The notes: generated from the letters alone by a model not told the origin. DNA of 64,000 nucleotides from G963664115 sp965216035 (GCA_965216035.1 CBDCFM010000015.1:62001-126000); one strand, 5' to 3'. Positions 1 through 9,812 are shown, counted from the first letter of the stretch. Made by a program: numbers and translations.

Positions 1-325
1 CAATCACCCCGGCGAATTCCTGGGCCCTCCGCGTTGCCGTCCCGCTCATCAGCAAATCGGTTGCGAATGTTGCGAGTCCAGGCAGTTGGGCCGGATCATG
101 GGCGCTCCCGGCGGCGACGATCAACTGGATCGAAATGACCGGTTGTTCGTCGTGTTCAATAGCAAATACACGCAGGCCATTCCCCAGCGTCCGTTCCTGG
201 TAAGGTGGAAACTCAACGCGGCCGAGACGTCTTGCCTCAGGTGGCTCCTGACTTTGTGCGTGTGAAATCAGACCCGCAACCAACACGGCGCCGACGATTA
301 AGGCGATGACATGTTTTCGGCTCAC
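1..325 (-). CDS. M16-family peptidase-like protein, non-catalytic partner (partial)
   Basis: This is the N-terminal ~108 residues of an M16 (pitrilysin-type) peptidase homologue; the gene runs off the window at position 1. The GTG start at 325 follows a GGGAGA motif and lies 4 bases beyond the stop of the upstream M16 gene, so the two form one operon. A signal-peptide-like segment (about residues 1-25) comes first, then the usual M16 opening around TLGNGLRVF. Where active members have HxxEH, this protein reads GLATFATDLLMSGT, so all three zinc-motif residues appear replaced. By family precedent it is the non-catalytic subunit that pairs with the neighbouring active one. Confidence 0.85.
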   Translation of the reverse strand, partial: MSRKHVIALIVGAVLVAGLISHAQSQEPPEARRLGRVEFPPYQERTLGNGLRVFAIEHDEQPVISIQLIVAAGSAHDPAQLPGLATFATDLLMSGTATRRAQEFAGVI

Positions 326-329
326 AGTC

Positions 330-1694
330 TCATTCTCCCGGGGGTACAACGGTTAGAGCCGTCCGGTTTTCAGGGTTCAGGTACCGCCGCGACACACGCA
401 TTATGTCTTCGGCGGTCACGTCGAGGAAAAGCTCCAGTTCGTCGTTCGCCGATGCCGTATCCTGGTGGATGACCGCGGCGTGCCCCAGGGCACCGGCTTT
501 ATCTTCCACTGATTGCCGTCCCATGATGTAGGAGGCCCGCATCTGATTCCTGGCCTTTTCCAACTCTTCCTCGGTTACCGGCGCATCCATCATGCGCTGG
601 AATTCGGCGTTCAAGCGGGCTTCACCCTCCTCGATCGAAGCGCCCTGGTTCATGATCAGGATTGCGAAGAATAGGTTGGGGTGTTCGCGGAAACTGGCTC
701 CAGAATCGGCCTGGAGTGCGAGCTGGCTATCGTACACGAGGGATGTATAGACGCGTGAACTGCGCCCTTCAGCAAGAATGCTGGAGGCGATCACGAGAGG
801 ATACGAATCGGGATGTCCGTCTTCAGGGACGTAATAACCCGCTACGTAAGCCGGTAGCGGCACCGCCTTTTCCCGGGCAATCCGGCGCTCGGCCTCATGG
901 GCGGGTTCTCGCACACTAACTCTTTCCACGGGAGCCTGCGGGGAGGAAATGCCTCCGAAATACTGTTCGATCCACGTCATAGCCTGCCCGGTATTGAAAT
1001 CTCCCGCCAGGACCAGGTAAGCGTTCGACGGCGCGTAGTAGGTTTCATAGAACTCGCGGACGTCGTCGATTGTCGCGTTGTCGAGATCTTCCATGCTCCC
1101 GATTGGCGTATGGCTGTACGGATGGACATCGAAAGCGGCTGCATAGAGTGTCTCGAACAGGTCGCCGTAGGGCGGACTTTCCACACGCACCCTGCGTTCT
1201 TCTTTCACCACTTCCCGCTCGGAAGAGAAATTCTCCTCCGACACATCGAGCGAACCCATTCGATCGGCTTCAAGCCAGAGCACGCGTTCCAGGTAATTTG
1301 ACGGCACGGTTTCCCAGTAAACAGTGACATCATCGCTGGTATAGGCGTTCATAATGCCGCCAACGCCATTGATCAGTGCATCGTGCTCTCCAGGCGCCAC
1401 GTTCGCCGAGCTTTGGAACATCAAGTGTTCAAAAAGGTGGGCGAAGCGGGTCCGCCCCTCAACTTCGTTTTTGGCACCCACGTGATACCAGAGCTGGGCA
1501 TTCACTACGGGTGTGGAGTGATCCTCATGCGTAATAATGCTCATTCCATTACTCAACTGATGTTCTTCGTAGACTAGAGGGTCGGGCATTGAAAGCGGGC
1601 GTTCCGAATCGTTAACCTGCGCCGCCAGCGATGGGCTCAAGACGGCTCCCACCAAGAAGAAGACGGCTGCGAAACACTTCATCGTAAGGGTCAT
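330..1694 (-). CDS. M16-family zinc metallopeptidase, catalytic subunit
   Basis: A 454-residue secreted M16 peptidase. An N-terminal signal peptide (about residues 1-25, ending SLAAQ) predicts export to the periplasm or cell surface. The inverted zinc motif HxxEH is intact at residues 86-90 (HLFEH), and a downstream glutamate-rich helix (SEREVVKEERR) supplies the usual third ligand. The length matches one half of the two-domain-pair M16 architecture, as in heterodimeric processing peptidases. The downstream partner gene starts 4 bases after this stop and lacks HxxEH, which supports a catalytic/non-catalytic heterodimer. The substrate is unknown; peptide turnover or processing of exported peptides are the family roles. 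Confidence 0.9.
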   Translation of the reverse strand: MTLTMKCFAAVFFLVGAVLSPSLAAQVNDSERPLSMPDPLVYEEHQLSNGMSIITHEDHSTPVVNAQLWYHVGAKNEVEGRTRFAHLFEHLMFQSSANVAPGEHDALINGVGGIMNAYTSDDVTVYWETVPSNYLERVLWLEADRMGSLDVSEENFSSEREVVKEERRVRVESPPYGDLFETLYAAAFDVHPYSHTPIGSMEDLDNATIDDVREFYETYYAPSNAYLVLAGDFNTGQAMTWIEQYFGGISSPQAPVERVSVREPAHEAERRIAREKAVPLPAYVAGYYVPEDGHPDSYPLVIASSILAEGRSSRVYTSLVYDSQLALQADSGASFREHPNLFFAILIMNQGASIEEGEARLNAEFQRMMDAPVTEEELEKARNQMRASYIMGRQSVEDKAGALGHAAVIHQDTASANDELELFLDVTAEDIMRVSRRYLNPENRTALTVVPPGE

Positions 1695-2023
1695 AGTTCA
1701 AATCCTAACAAACAGTTCCTCGAGAAAGCAGGTAGAACAATAATAGATTTTTCTGATTCCCTCCAGCCGCGACAGTTATTGGGATCTTAGGGATAGCCTT
1801 TATGGATTTCTTGATCCGGAATGCGCGGGCGCGGAACCATTGCAGCGATCGGCATCGGTACCACGAAGAACTTGCTCGTGTCAGTAGCGGATTATAGATT
1901 ATAGTAGTACCGACCTATAATAGCGGTGCCTGACGCGTCTCGTGTTTGTCGGGGAGCAGCCCTGAACGATCCGGGAATGGGCACGACGCCGACGTGAATC
2001 ATTAGAAGATCGAGGTAAGACTT
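1695..2023. promoter_or_regulatory. Divergent intergenic region with a -10-like TATAAT
   Basis: No gene is visible between the M16 operon (minus) and the cytochrome/propeller gene (plus). A TATAAT at 1916-1921 could be the -10 box for the plus-strand gene, but no good -35 sits 16-18 bases upstream. A GAGG motif about 10 bases before the ATG at 2024 is a plausible ribosome-binding site. Confidence 0.3.
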
Positions 2024-3250
2024 ATGCGAAGCTATGTGTTCTCAGTCCTGACTGTCGCCATGTTCTTCTGTTTGGCTGTTGCCGTACCGGCCCAAGCCCA
2101 AGAAGCCCGAGGCGGCCAGCCTGATTTGTTGCCGGCAGGAGCCGGCCAGGAACTGGTTCAGAGCCAGTGCACTCTGTGCCATGGACTCAACCAGATCGCC
2201 AACTCGGCGGGATACGACAAGGATGACTGGGATATGCTGGTCGGCACCATGGTGGCGCTGCCCGACGCCCAGGCCAACACCGTGGCCCAGTACCTGGCCG
2301 ACCACTTCCCCGAGCAGCCGGGGCGGCGTCCGACTCTCGTTTCCGGTGACGCATCGATCGAGATCAAGGAGTGGATGGTTCCGACGCTCGGTCAGCGCTC
2401 GCGCGACCCGGTCGAGGCGCCCGACGGCTCGATCTGGTGGACAGGAATGTGGGCCAGCCTCGCAGGGCGGCTCGATCCGGAGACCGGCGAAATGGAAGAG
2501 TTTCGGCTGCCACCCGCTTCCAAGCCGCACACCATCGTTCCTGACGTGGACGGAAACATCTGGTACACGGGAAACAGCAATGCCACGGTCGGCAAGCTGG
2601 ATCCCAGAACTGGCGTGATCACCGAGTACGAGACCGAGGCCCGGGATCCCCACAGTGCCACGTTCCATCCGAACGGCAGGCTCTTCTTCACGGCTCAGGG
2701 CGCCGGCATGCTTGGGCGACTGAGCCCGGAAACCGGCGAGATCACCGAGATTCAGACGGAGCCGAGGCCATACGGCATCCAGGTGGGTCCTGATGGAACT
2801 CTCTGGGTCGCATACAACGGCACCAACAAGATCGGCGCTCTCAATCCGGAGACAATGGCCGTCCGCTATTACGAAGTACCGAACGAAGAGTCGCGCATTC
2901 GCCGTCTCGGGCTCACCAGCGACGGCATGGTCTGGTACGGGAACTCCACCCAGGGCCGAATCGGCAGGCTCAACCCGGAGACGGGCGAGATTCGGGAGTG
3001 GGATTCACCGAGTGGGCCGGATTCCCATCCCTATGCTTTCACAGTAATTGACGACGTGATCTGGTACAACGAGTCGGGGATGCGGCCCGACGCGCTGGTA
3101 CGGTTTGATCCCGAAACGGAAAAGTTCCAGAGCTGGGAGATTCCGTCCGGGATCGGCATCGTTCGAAATTTCTGGGTAACGGAGGCCGGTAATTTGTTGA
3201 TTCACCAGACCAGTTCAAACCGTATCGGCCTGGTGGAAATATCGGACTAA
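2024..3250 (+). CDS. Secreted cytochrome c / Vgb-type beta-propeller fusion
   Basis: A 408-residue exported protein with a signal peptide (about residues 1-26, ending AQAQ). A c-type haem site CTLCH at residues 49-53 is followed by a short cytochrome domain to about residue 100. The rest (about 115-408) is a repeated propeller of the virginiamycin B lyase/streptogramin lyase type, with recurring GxxWxT and LDPETGEI-like blades. The C-terminal half resembles Vgb, but fusion to a haem domain points to periplasmic redox or sensing rather than antibiotic cleavage; that role is inference. The gene stands alone and ends at a GC-rich hairpin. An ABC of lyase residues was not checked. Confidence 0.8.
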   Translation: MRSYVFSVLTVAMFFCLAVAVPAQAQEARGGQPDLLPAGAGQELVQSQCTLCHGLNQIANSAGYDKDDWDMLVGTMVALPDAQANTVAQYLADHFPEQPGRRPTLVSGDASIEIKEWMVPTLGQRSRDPVEAPDGSIWWTGMWASLAGRLDPETGEMEEFRLPPASKPHTIVPDVDGNIWYTGNSNATVGKLDPRTGVITEYETEARDPHSATFHPNGRLFFTAQGAGMLGRLSPETGEITEIQTEPRPYGIQVGPDGTLWVAYNGTNKIGALNPETMAVRYYEVPNEESRIRRLGLTSDGMVWYGNSTQGRIGRLNPETGEIREWDSPSGPDSHPYAFTVIDDVIWYNESGMRPDALVRFDPETEKFQSWEIPSGIGIVRNFWVTEAGNLLIHQTSSNRIGLVEISD

Positions 3251-3260
3251 TTCGACAGGA

Positions 3261-3281
3261 GGGCGCGGATTCCCCGCGCCC
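3261..3281. terminator. GC-rich hairpin between convergent genes
   Basis: GGGCGCGG (3261-3268) pairs with CCGCGCCC (3274-3281) around a 5-base loop, just after the stop of the propeller gene and before the convergent hydrolase gene. There is no clear T-run, so it is a terminator only by position and stability. Confidence 0.5.
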
Positions 3282-3331
3282 CTCCGAACAAGATTGGTGC
3301 AAGTGTGGAACAAGTGTGCCGATCCCCACTA

Positions 3332-4732
3332 TCAAACCCTGACAATCAATGCGGCCAGGGCCCAGGCATGCACGATGGCCGCAAATAACGCTGCGGCACC
3401 AGCGTGGCCAGTCCTGCGGGCGATGAACCCCGTCGTCCACCAGAGCAGGAGCCAGAACACCACCACAAAGTGCATGATCAATACGAGAAACGAGTTCTCC
3501 GTGTTCAGGAACAAGACTCCAGTGACCACTCCCGCCCACAGGATCAACCGGGTCAGCAGGAACGTTCCCCATCGCTTCCAAGCGATGGGGATTGGCCGAA
3601 GCGTCTGCTCGTCATGGAGGAACAGCGGCAGACCTGCCACCGTCAGAGCGGGGAACCAGAGCCACTGAATTCCGGACGGAACCAGATCCACCAAATGGCC
3701 CCCGATACCCACCAGCCCTACACCAATCACGTAAGCTGCGGCAATCAAACTGACCGCCATACTCCTTCCCGTAAATGAGCAGCCTCGCGCTCTCCACAGC
3801 AAGAGACCCACAACCAGAATGAAACCGATCAGATAGTCGGTTGCGAAGGCACCCATCCAAGCCATCGGGTTTATGAATCGCAGCAAGCCCACGACGGCGA
3901 CCGAAGCTACGACATAGCTGACCAGGGTGTGTGCCACCGGAGTGGAATAGGGCGGCGAAGCGAGGGTGTTTCCACGTCTGCGCGCGAGCGCTGCGGCGTA
4001 TGTGATTGCGGCCAGAACTGTCAGCATCAACCATCCGTAACGTCGCATCGTCCGCAGTGGAGCCTCGCCGTCCTCGCTGTCGATGACCCACTCCACCATT
4101 TGTCGGATCTTGGCTGGGTGAAAGAGGGCGGTGGAATGCGCGGCGTCGGGAAACTTCCACCACAGTGTTTCACCGCCTGCGGCCTCTATCACCTCGGGGA
4201 CAAATTGGTTGATGCGCGGGGCTTCCAGTGCCCCTGTCACCACCAGAAGCCGCTGATTGGGGAAGTCGGCAAGGGGTATCGGTGCCGGTGAAAGAAGGAG
4301 CATCGTTTCGAACCCGCGTTCAGGTGCGAGATCGATGAGCAGAGCGCCACCCATCGAGTGACCGACGACAATAGGATTTCCAGCACTCCCCTTGACCATA
4401 TCGAGCAATGCCTCGACGGCTCGAAGACTGTCCCTATAGTTGAAGGGTAGGGACGAGTCTCCGTGACCGGGAAGGTCGATGATGTAGGTTTCCACACCGG
4501 CGTCGGTTAACGCCATCGCGAACGTCTGCATGAATTCTTTGTTGGAGTTCAGCCCGTGAACGAGGATAGCCGTCGCGATCGGTAGAGAGTCGGGGATGAA
4601 ATGGATGTAGGGTGTTGCTGGGTCGAGCGGTAGAAACCCTCGTACTGAATCGGGCGTCGCGGTCGTAAGACCTACCCATCCGAGGACAAAAGCGCCCGAA
4701 CATACCGCTACGGCAGTGAAGCGGAGACGCAC
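3332..4732 (-). CDS. Alpha/beta hydrolase with C-terminal membrane domain
   Basis: A 466-residue protein in two parts. Residues about 45-225 form an alpha/beta hydrolase: an HGLN oxyanion-type turn at 59-62, the nucleophile elbow GHSMGG with Ser126, and a likely catalytic His199 in DAAHS. Residues about 235-466 hold roughly six hydrophobic segments and look like an integral membrane domain. An N-terminal hydrophobic stretch (residues 5-25) suggests that the hydrolase faces outside the cytoplasm. The substrate cannot be named; lysophospholipase- or esterase-like activity is the usual assumption for this fold. It is transcribed divergently from rfaE2, with starts so close that their 5' ends overlap. 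Confidence 0.75.
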   Translation of the reverse strand: MRLRFTAVAVCSGAFVLGWVGLTTATPDSVRGFLPLDPATPYIHFIPDSLPIATAILVHGLNSNKEFMQTFAMALTDAGVETYIIDLPGHGDSSLPFNYRDSLRAVEALLDMVKGSAGNPIVVGHSMGGALLIDLAPERGFETMLLLSPAPIPLADFPNQRLLVVTGALEAPRINQFVPEVIEAAGGETLWWKFPDAAHSTALFHPAKIRQMVEWVIDSEDGEAPLRTMRRYGWLMLTVLAAITYAAALARRRGNTLASPPYSTPVAHTLVSYVVASVAVVGLLRFINPMAWMGAFATDYLIGFILVVGLLLWRARGCSFTGRSMAVSLIAAAYVIGVGLVGIGGHLVDLVPSGIQWLWFPALTVAGLPLFLHDEQTLRPIPIAWKRWGTFLLTRLILWAGVVTGVLFLNTENSFLVLIMHFVVVFWLLLWWTTGFIARRTGHAGAAALFAAIVHAWALAALIVRV

Positions 4733-4802
4733 AACGGCGATGCTATACTACTTTGAGACCGCATTGCTAGAGGGCTGGATCCTCTGTCAACCTCGCACGC
4801 GA

Positions 4803-5291
4803 ATGTCCATCCACAAGATAGATGCCATTGATTCTCTTGCCGAGACCGTTCGCGACTTGAAGGCCGGAGCGAAGCGCGTTGTGTTTACCAATGGGTGCTT
4901 CGACATACTGCACATGGGGCATCTTCAGCTGCTTCGGGCGGCACGTGAGCACGGCGATGTTCTGGTCGTTGCTATCAACAGTGATCGATCGGTCCAGCGA
5001 TTGAAGGGGTCGGGCCGTCCTATATTTGATCACTCGGAGCGGGCCGAAGTATTGATTGCCCTGGAGACCGTCGACTTTGTATGCGTCTTCGACGAAGAGA
5101 CTCCTTTGGAGACGATCCTCAAAATCCGTCCCGACGTGCTTGTCAAAGGCTCCGACTGGGCGGAAAAGGGCATCGTCGGACAAGATAAAGTCGAGGAGTG
5201 GGGAGGGGAAGTGGTTGCGGTACCGCTGATCGCCGGTCAGTCGAGCACCGGTGTCATCGAGCGCGTCGTCTCCCGTCTGGGAAAGATCTAA
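4803..5291 (+). CDS. rfaE2: D-glycero-beta-D-manno-heptose 1-phosphate adenylyltransferase (RfaE2-type)
   Basis: A 162-residue nucleotidyltransferase matching the C-terminal domain of HldE/RfaE. The signature NGCFDILHMGH near the N-terminus carries the HxGH-type motif, and NSDRSV plus GRPI follow as in ADP-heptose synthases. It would activate heptose-1-phosphate with ATP for lipopolysaccharide inner-core synthesis, which fits a diderm cell. The ATG at 4803 was chosen because it starts the conserved domain; an upstream in-frame ATG at 4716 would overlap the divergent hydrolase gene and adds an unconserved tail. The next gene, mfd, begins at or before its stop. Confidence 0.88.
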   Translation: MSIHKIDAIDSLAETVRDLKAGAKRVVFTNGCFDILHMGHLQLLRAAREHGDVLVVAINSDRSVQRLKGSGRPIFDHSERAEVLIALETVDFVCVFDEETPLETILKIRPDVLVKGSDWAEKGIVGQDKVEEWGGEVVAVPLIAGQSSTGVIERVVSRLGKI

Positions 5292-5292
5292 C

Positions 5293-8200
5293 GTGTCCCC
5301 ACAGCATGCTCCCCGAAACAAGCTCCGGGAATCTCTATCCAGAATTCTGGAGATCGCTGACGTTCGTCAGATCGCCACCGAAACTTTAAAGAAACAGAAA
5401 CCGGTGACGGTCGCCGGTCTCGGTAGCGGGTCCGCGAAAAGCCTCTTTCTCGCGGCCCTGTGGCAGGGGTTGCGGCGGCCGATTGTGCTCGTGACGGCGA
5501 GCGACACGCCTATCGAGAGTCTTTCGGCCGACATCGGTTATTTTCATTCCAAACTCAATGAGCGTTCGGTGGATCGTGTTTCCAGTTTTCCTGCATGGGA
5601 TACCGATCCCTACTCGGGGCTTTCGCCTCATGCCGATATCGGCCAGGCCCGGGCGCGGACGCTCTGGCGCCTCCGTTCAGGGGAAACCGACATAGTTGCG
5701 ACCAGTGTTCGAGCGCTCGGTGCCCGCCTGCCACGTCCGGCCAGCTTCGACGCGTATGGCCTCCACATCACTCTGGGCGATGAAGTATCTCAGGAACTGA
5801 TGCTCGATCACCTCTCGACAGCGGGCTACTTGGCCCGGGAACCGGTGGCTTCGGTGGGTGAGTTCTCAAACCGGGGCGGCATTGTCGATGTGTTTTCACC
5901 GCTGATGCCGAAGCCCGTTCGGATTGAATTCTTTGGAGACTCGGTAGAATCGATCCGCGAGTTCGATCCTGACGATCAGAGATCTACGAATCCACTCCGC
6001 CGAATCGACATCCTCCCGATGCAGGAGCAGTTCGTAACGCGTGAGATGTTCCGGGATTGGGCGGCAAACGCGCGGCGTCGCTGGGAGGATGGACGTTACC
6101 AAGATGATCTGAACGAAAAGCTGGTCTTTGCTGACGACGGTGCACCCTTTCCGGGTTCCCAGTTTTTGCTTCCGGCCACACAGCCGTTGGAAGCAAAGCT
6201 GGTTGACTACCTCGACGAAGCGGTTTTCGTCCTGGATGAACCGGCGCTCCTCAATAAAGGGTACGAGGAATATTTTTATGCATTACAGCGCCGACACGAC
6301 CAAACCGAATCCGTGGGTGGACTGGTGCTCCCGCCCGAACAGTTGATCCTTTCTTCCGATCAACTGACCGGTTCGTTGGAGAAGTACCCTTCGATGGCCC
6401 TGGAAGAACTGGGAGAGAGTGGTTCGAACTTCCTCATCGTCGGCCAGCCGGCCCGGCGCTTCCACGGGCGCATGCGCGAAATGGTGGAAGCAATGCGAGA
6501 TTCGTTCGAGGCAGGCCGTCAGGTTCTGCTGATGGGTAGCACGCTCGGCATGGCCGAGCGCCTGCGCGATATCCTGCACGAGTATGAATTGCCGATTCGT
6601 ACCGAATTCGGAGAGGCGCAGCTGAAAATATCCCCAGACGGGAATGCCCCCATCGTCGTAGTCGGGCGAATCTCGGGCGGATTCAGACTGCCCGACGTCA
6701 ATCTGGAGGTTTTTGCCGAGACTGATGTTCTTGACGAAACGGAACGTTTCACGCCGTCACCGCGTTCTGCGTCCAAGACGTCGGCCTTTCTTTCCGACCT
6801 GCAGGATCTCAAACCGGGCAACTACGTCGTTCACGTCGACCACGGCATCGGCAACTATGGTGGACTGGAAACCATCCACGGGCACGAGTGCATGGTTCTG
6901 ACCTACCACGACGACGCTCGCCTGTATGTTCCTCTGGAGAGATTGGACCTGGTTCAGAAGTACTCCGCCACGGAGGGCAGCCACCCTAAGCTCGACCGAT
7001 TGGGCGGTACGAGTTGGATTAACAAGAAGACGCGAGTCCGCAAAGCGATCCGCGATATGGCCCAGGAACTGTTGCAGCTCTATGCCGAAAGGAAGATGTC
7101 CCTGGGGCATGCGTTTCCACCCGACACGGCGTGGCAGAGGGAGTTCGAGGACGGATTCCAATACGAAGAAACCCCGGATCAGGTGACCGCTATTCAGGAG
7201 ATCAAGCACGACATGGAATTGCAGATCCCGATGGATCGGTTGGTCTGCGGTGACGTCGGGTACGGAAAAACGGAAGTCGCGATGAGGGCTGTCTTCAAGG
7301 CGGTTACCGACGGCAAACAAGTTGCGGTTCTGGCTCCAACGACAGTCCTCGCATTCCAGCACTTTGAAACCTTCAAGGAGCGATTCGCCGCCTTTCCGAT
7401 GACGATCGCAATGCTCAGCAGGTTTGTTGGACCGAAGATACAGAAACAGCTCGTCGCCGACATCGAAGCCGGGAAGTTGGACGTCTTGATCGGGACGCAC
7501 CGGATCCTTTCAAAGGACATCCACTTTCACGACCTCGGACTCTTGATCGTCGACGAAGAACAGCGCTTCGGTGTGGCCCACAAGGAACGGTTAAAGCAGC
7601 TCAAGAAAGAAGTTGATGTCCTTACCCTGACGGCGACCCCGATCCCGAGAACACTCCACATGGCCTTGACCGGACTGCGGGATATGTCCGTCATTGAAAC
7701 ACCTCCCCGAGACCGGCTGGCTATCAACACGACCGTCGTCAAGTTCAACCCCCAGATCATCGAGAACGCGATCAATTTTGAACTGGACCGAGAAGGGCAG
7801 GTCTATCTGGTCCACAACCGGGTGGAGTCGATCTATTCTCTGGCGGATTTTGTTCGGCGCATATGCCCCCGCGCGCGTATCGGTGTGGGGCACGGTCAGA
7901 TGGGGGAGAAGGAGCTGGAGCGTGTCATGTTGCAGTTCATGCACCACGAGTTTGATGTCCTCGTTGCGACCACCATCATCGAAAACGGGCTGGACATTCC
8001 GCTTGCCAACACCCTGATCGTGAACCGTGCCGACTATTTCGGTCTGGCGCAGCTCTATCAGCTCCGCGGGCGTGTAGGCCGGTCCAATAGACGCGCCTAT
8101 GCATACCTTATGATTCCCTCAGACAGTATTCTGACTCCGATCGCGCGGCGACGGCTTGCTGCTATCCGTGAGTTCAGCGAACTGGGCGCCGGATTCCGCA

Positions 8201-8778
8201 TTGCGGCTCTGGATCTCGAACTCCGAGGTGGGGGAAACCTGCTGGGGGGGCAGCAGCACGGGCATATCGAGGCGATCGGTTTTGACTTGTATTGTCAAAT
8301 GTTGGAACACACGATGCAGGAACTGCGGACGGGCGAGGTCGGGCGGGACGTTGAAACCGCGATCCGGTTGGGCGCAGATTTGAAAATACCGGAGAGTTTT
8401 GTTTCTGACGAGATGATTCGCCTGCGCGTCTATAAGAGCATTGCGTCGGCGCGCACGGAAGCAGCGATCGACCTCCAGCACGAGGACCTGGAAGACCGTT
8501 TTGGAGTGCTCCCACCTGCGGTCGAGAATCTACTCGAGTATGCACGCCTGAGGCTTGCGGGCCGTTCGATCGGCGTTCACACCATCGAACGCAAACGGGA
8601 TTTTATCGATATTGTTTTTGATCAAAATGCTCACATCGACCCGGAGCGGATCGTCCAACTCGTTGAGGGAAATCCGGATGTCATCTTCGCGCCCCCGGCA
8701 ACCCTCCGAGTCAAGACTCCGGGCCCGGCCCGAAGCGTTTTCGAAAGGATACAGAATGTGCTCGCGGAACTGTCTTGA
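5293..8778 (+). CDS. mfd: Transcription-repair coupling factor Mfd
   Basis: About 1161 residues, normal for Mfd, which removes RNA polymerase stalled at DNA damage and recruits UvrA. An N-terminal UvrB-homology region is followed by the RNA-polymerase-interacting domain (NYVVHVDHGIGNY). Next comes the RecG-like translocase with Walker A GDVGYGKTE, Walker B DEEQ and TATPIPRTL, then QLRGRVGRS (motif VI), and last the C-terminal TRCF domain. The GTG at 5293, two bases after the rfaE2 stop, is the likelier start; an ATG at 5251 inside rfaE2 is also possible. It appears to lead an operon with the SurA-like, S4 and BlaI-type genes. Confidence 0.96.
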   Translation: MSPQHAPRNKLRESLSRILEIADVRQIATETLKKQKPVTVAGLGSGSAKSLFLAALWQGLRRPIVLVTASDTPIESLSADIGYFHSKLNERSVDRVSSFPAWDTDPYSGLSPHADIGQARARTLWRLRSGETDIVATSVRALGARLPRPASFDAYGLHITLGDEVSQELMLDHLSTAGYLAREPVASVGEFSNRGGIVDVFSPLMPKPVRIEFFGDSVESIREFDPDDQRSTNPLRRIDILPMQEQFVTREMFRDWAANARRRWEDGRYQDDLNEKLVFADDGAPFPGSQFLLPATQPLEAKLVDYLDEAVFVLDEPALLNKGYEEYFYALQRRHDQTESVGGLVLPPEQLILSSDQLTGSLEKYPSMALEELGESGSNFLIVGQPARRFHGRMREMVEAMRDSFEAGRQVLLMGSTLGMAERLRDILHEYELPIRTEFGEAQLKISPDGNAPIVVVGRISGGFRLPDVNLEVFAETDVLDETERFTPSPRSASKTSAFLSDLQDLKPGNYVVHVDHGIGNYGGLETIHGHECMVLTYHDDARLYVPLERLDLVQKYSATEGSHPKLDRLGGTSWINKKTRVRKAIRDMAQELLQLYAERKMSLGHAFPPDTAWQREFEDGFQYEETPDQVTAIQEIKHDMELQIPMDRLVCGDVGYGKTEVAMRAVFKAVTDGKQVAVLAPTTVLAFQHFETFKERFAAFPMTIAMLSRFVGPKIQKQLVADIEAGKLDVLIGTHRILSKDIHFHDLGLLIVDEEQRFGVAHKERLKQLKKEVDVLTLTATPIPRTLHMALTGLRDMSVIETPPRDRLAINTTVVKFNPQIIENAINFELDREGQVYLVHNRVESIYSLADFVRRICPRARIGVGHGQMGEKELERVMLQFMHHEFDVLVATTIIENGLDIPLANTLIVNRADYFGLAQLYQLRGRVGRSNRRAYAYLMIPSDSILTPIARRRLAAIREFSELGAGFRIAALDLELRGGGNLLGGQQHGHIEAIGFDLYCQMLEHTMQELRTGEVGRDVETAIRLGADLKIPESFVSDEMIRLRVYKSIASARTEAAIDLQHEDLEDRFGVLPPAVENLLEYARLRLAGRSIGVHTIERKRDFIDIVFDQNAHIDPERIVQLVEGNPDVIFAPPATLRVKTPGPARSVFERIQNVLAELS

Positions 8779-8822
8779 CATATCCTTGAATCTGTTGAAC
8801 CTTACATTCGACGGGGAGATTT

Positions 8823-9812
8823 ATGAATCGCTTAGCGCTATTTGTTCTTGGAATTATTCTGTTGCCAGGGACGTACTTCGGCCAGAGGACCCTCGACGAG
8901 ATCGTCGTCAGAGTGAATAACGACGTAATCCTACGATCGGAAGTTGAGCAGCAAAGGACGTTGCGGCGCGAGGAATTGGCCGCCCAGTTCGAGGGCGCAG
9001 AGCTTGAAGCTGCTCTTGTCCAAGCTGAACCAACCGCACTGCGGAACCTGATCGACCGTAGCTTGCTTCTCCAGAAAGGTCAAGAGCTCGGGGTTCGCAC
9101 GGACCTGGAAGTGATCCGAACTATGGAGCAGATGCGTCAGGAATTTGGCTTCGATGCACTCGAGGATCTTGAAGCCGCGATTGTCGAACAGGGGACGGAC
9201 ATCGAATTTTTCAAGGACACGATTCGGACGCAGTACGTGACTCAGCAGGTCATTCAACAGGAGGTTTACCCGAAGATCGTGCTCACGACCGAGGTGCTGC
9301 GGACATACTATGATGAGCACCAAGAGGAATTTGACAGACCCGAAGGTAGCCAGATTCAGGAGATCGTGTTCGTAATCGCCGACATGACACCCGAAGAGAT
9401 TGAAGATGCCAGAAACCGTGCCGAGGCGGCGCGTATCCGAATCGAGGAGGGCGCTGAGGATTTCGGAGTGGTGGCGGCAGAGGTTTCAGAGGCCCCGTCA
9501 AGATCGAATCGGGGCGATCTGGGGTATTTCGCGACTGGATCTCTGCGGGAGGACTACGAAGAAGTCGTCAGCCAACTCGAACGCGGGGATGTGAGTGATG
9601 TGCAGGAGCTCGGAGGCGAACTCGTCATATTGCAACTGCTGGATCGGCATGTAGGCGGGATACTGTCTTTTGAATTGGCACGGCAGGAGCTTGAGAGTCT
9701 ACTGTTTTCCCAGCAGCTCGATGGCAAGGTTCGCGAGTATTTGACCGAACTGCGAGCGACCGGCTTCGTGTCCCTCGGAGACGGCTACACGGATGCAGGT
9801 GCTGCGCCTTAA
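8823..9812 (+). CDS. SurA-like periplasmic foldase with one parvulin domain
   Basis: A 329-residue protein with a signal peptide (about residues 1-20). The N-terminal SurA-type chaperone segment begins LDEIVVRVNNDVILRSEVEQ and is followed by a single parvulin (PpiC-type) peptidyl-prolyl isomerase domain around residues 180-275 (GDLGYF). It would assist outer-membrane protein folding in the periplasm. Classic SurA has two parvulin domains; this one is a one-domain form. A strong GGGGAG ribosome-binding site lies 6 bases before the ATG. It is 44 bases downstream of mfd and upstream of the S4-domain gene. Confidence 0.85.
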   Translation: MNRLALFVLGIILLPGTYFGQRTLDEIVVRVNNDVILRSEVEQQRTLRREELAAQFEGAELEAALVQAEPTALRNLIDRSLLLQKGQELGVRTDLEVIRTMEQMRQEFGFDALEDLEAAIVEQGTDIEFFKDTIRTQYVTQQVIQQEVYPKIVLTTEVLRTYYDEHQEEFDRPEGSQIQEIVFVIADMTPEEIEDARNRAEAARIRIEEGAEDFGVVAAEVSEAPSRSNRGDLGYFATGSLREDYEEVVSQLERGDVSDVQELGGELVILQLLDRHVGGILSFELARQELESLLFSQQLDGKVREYLTELRATGFVSLGDGYTDAGAAP

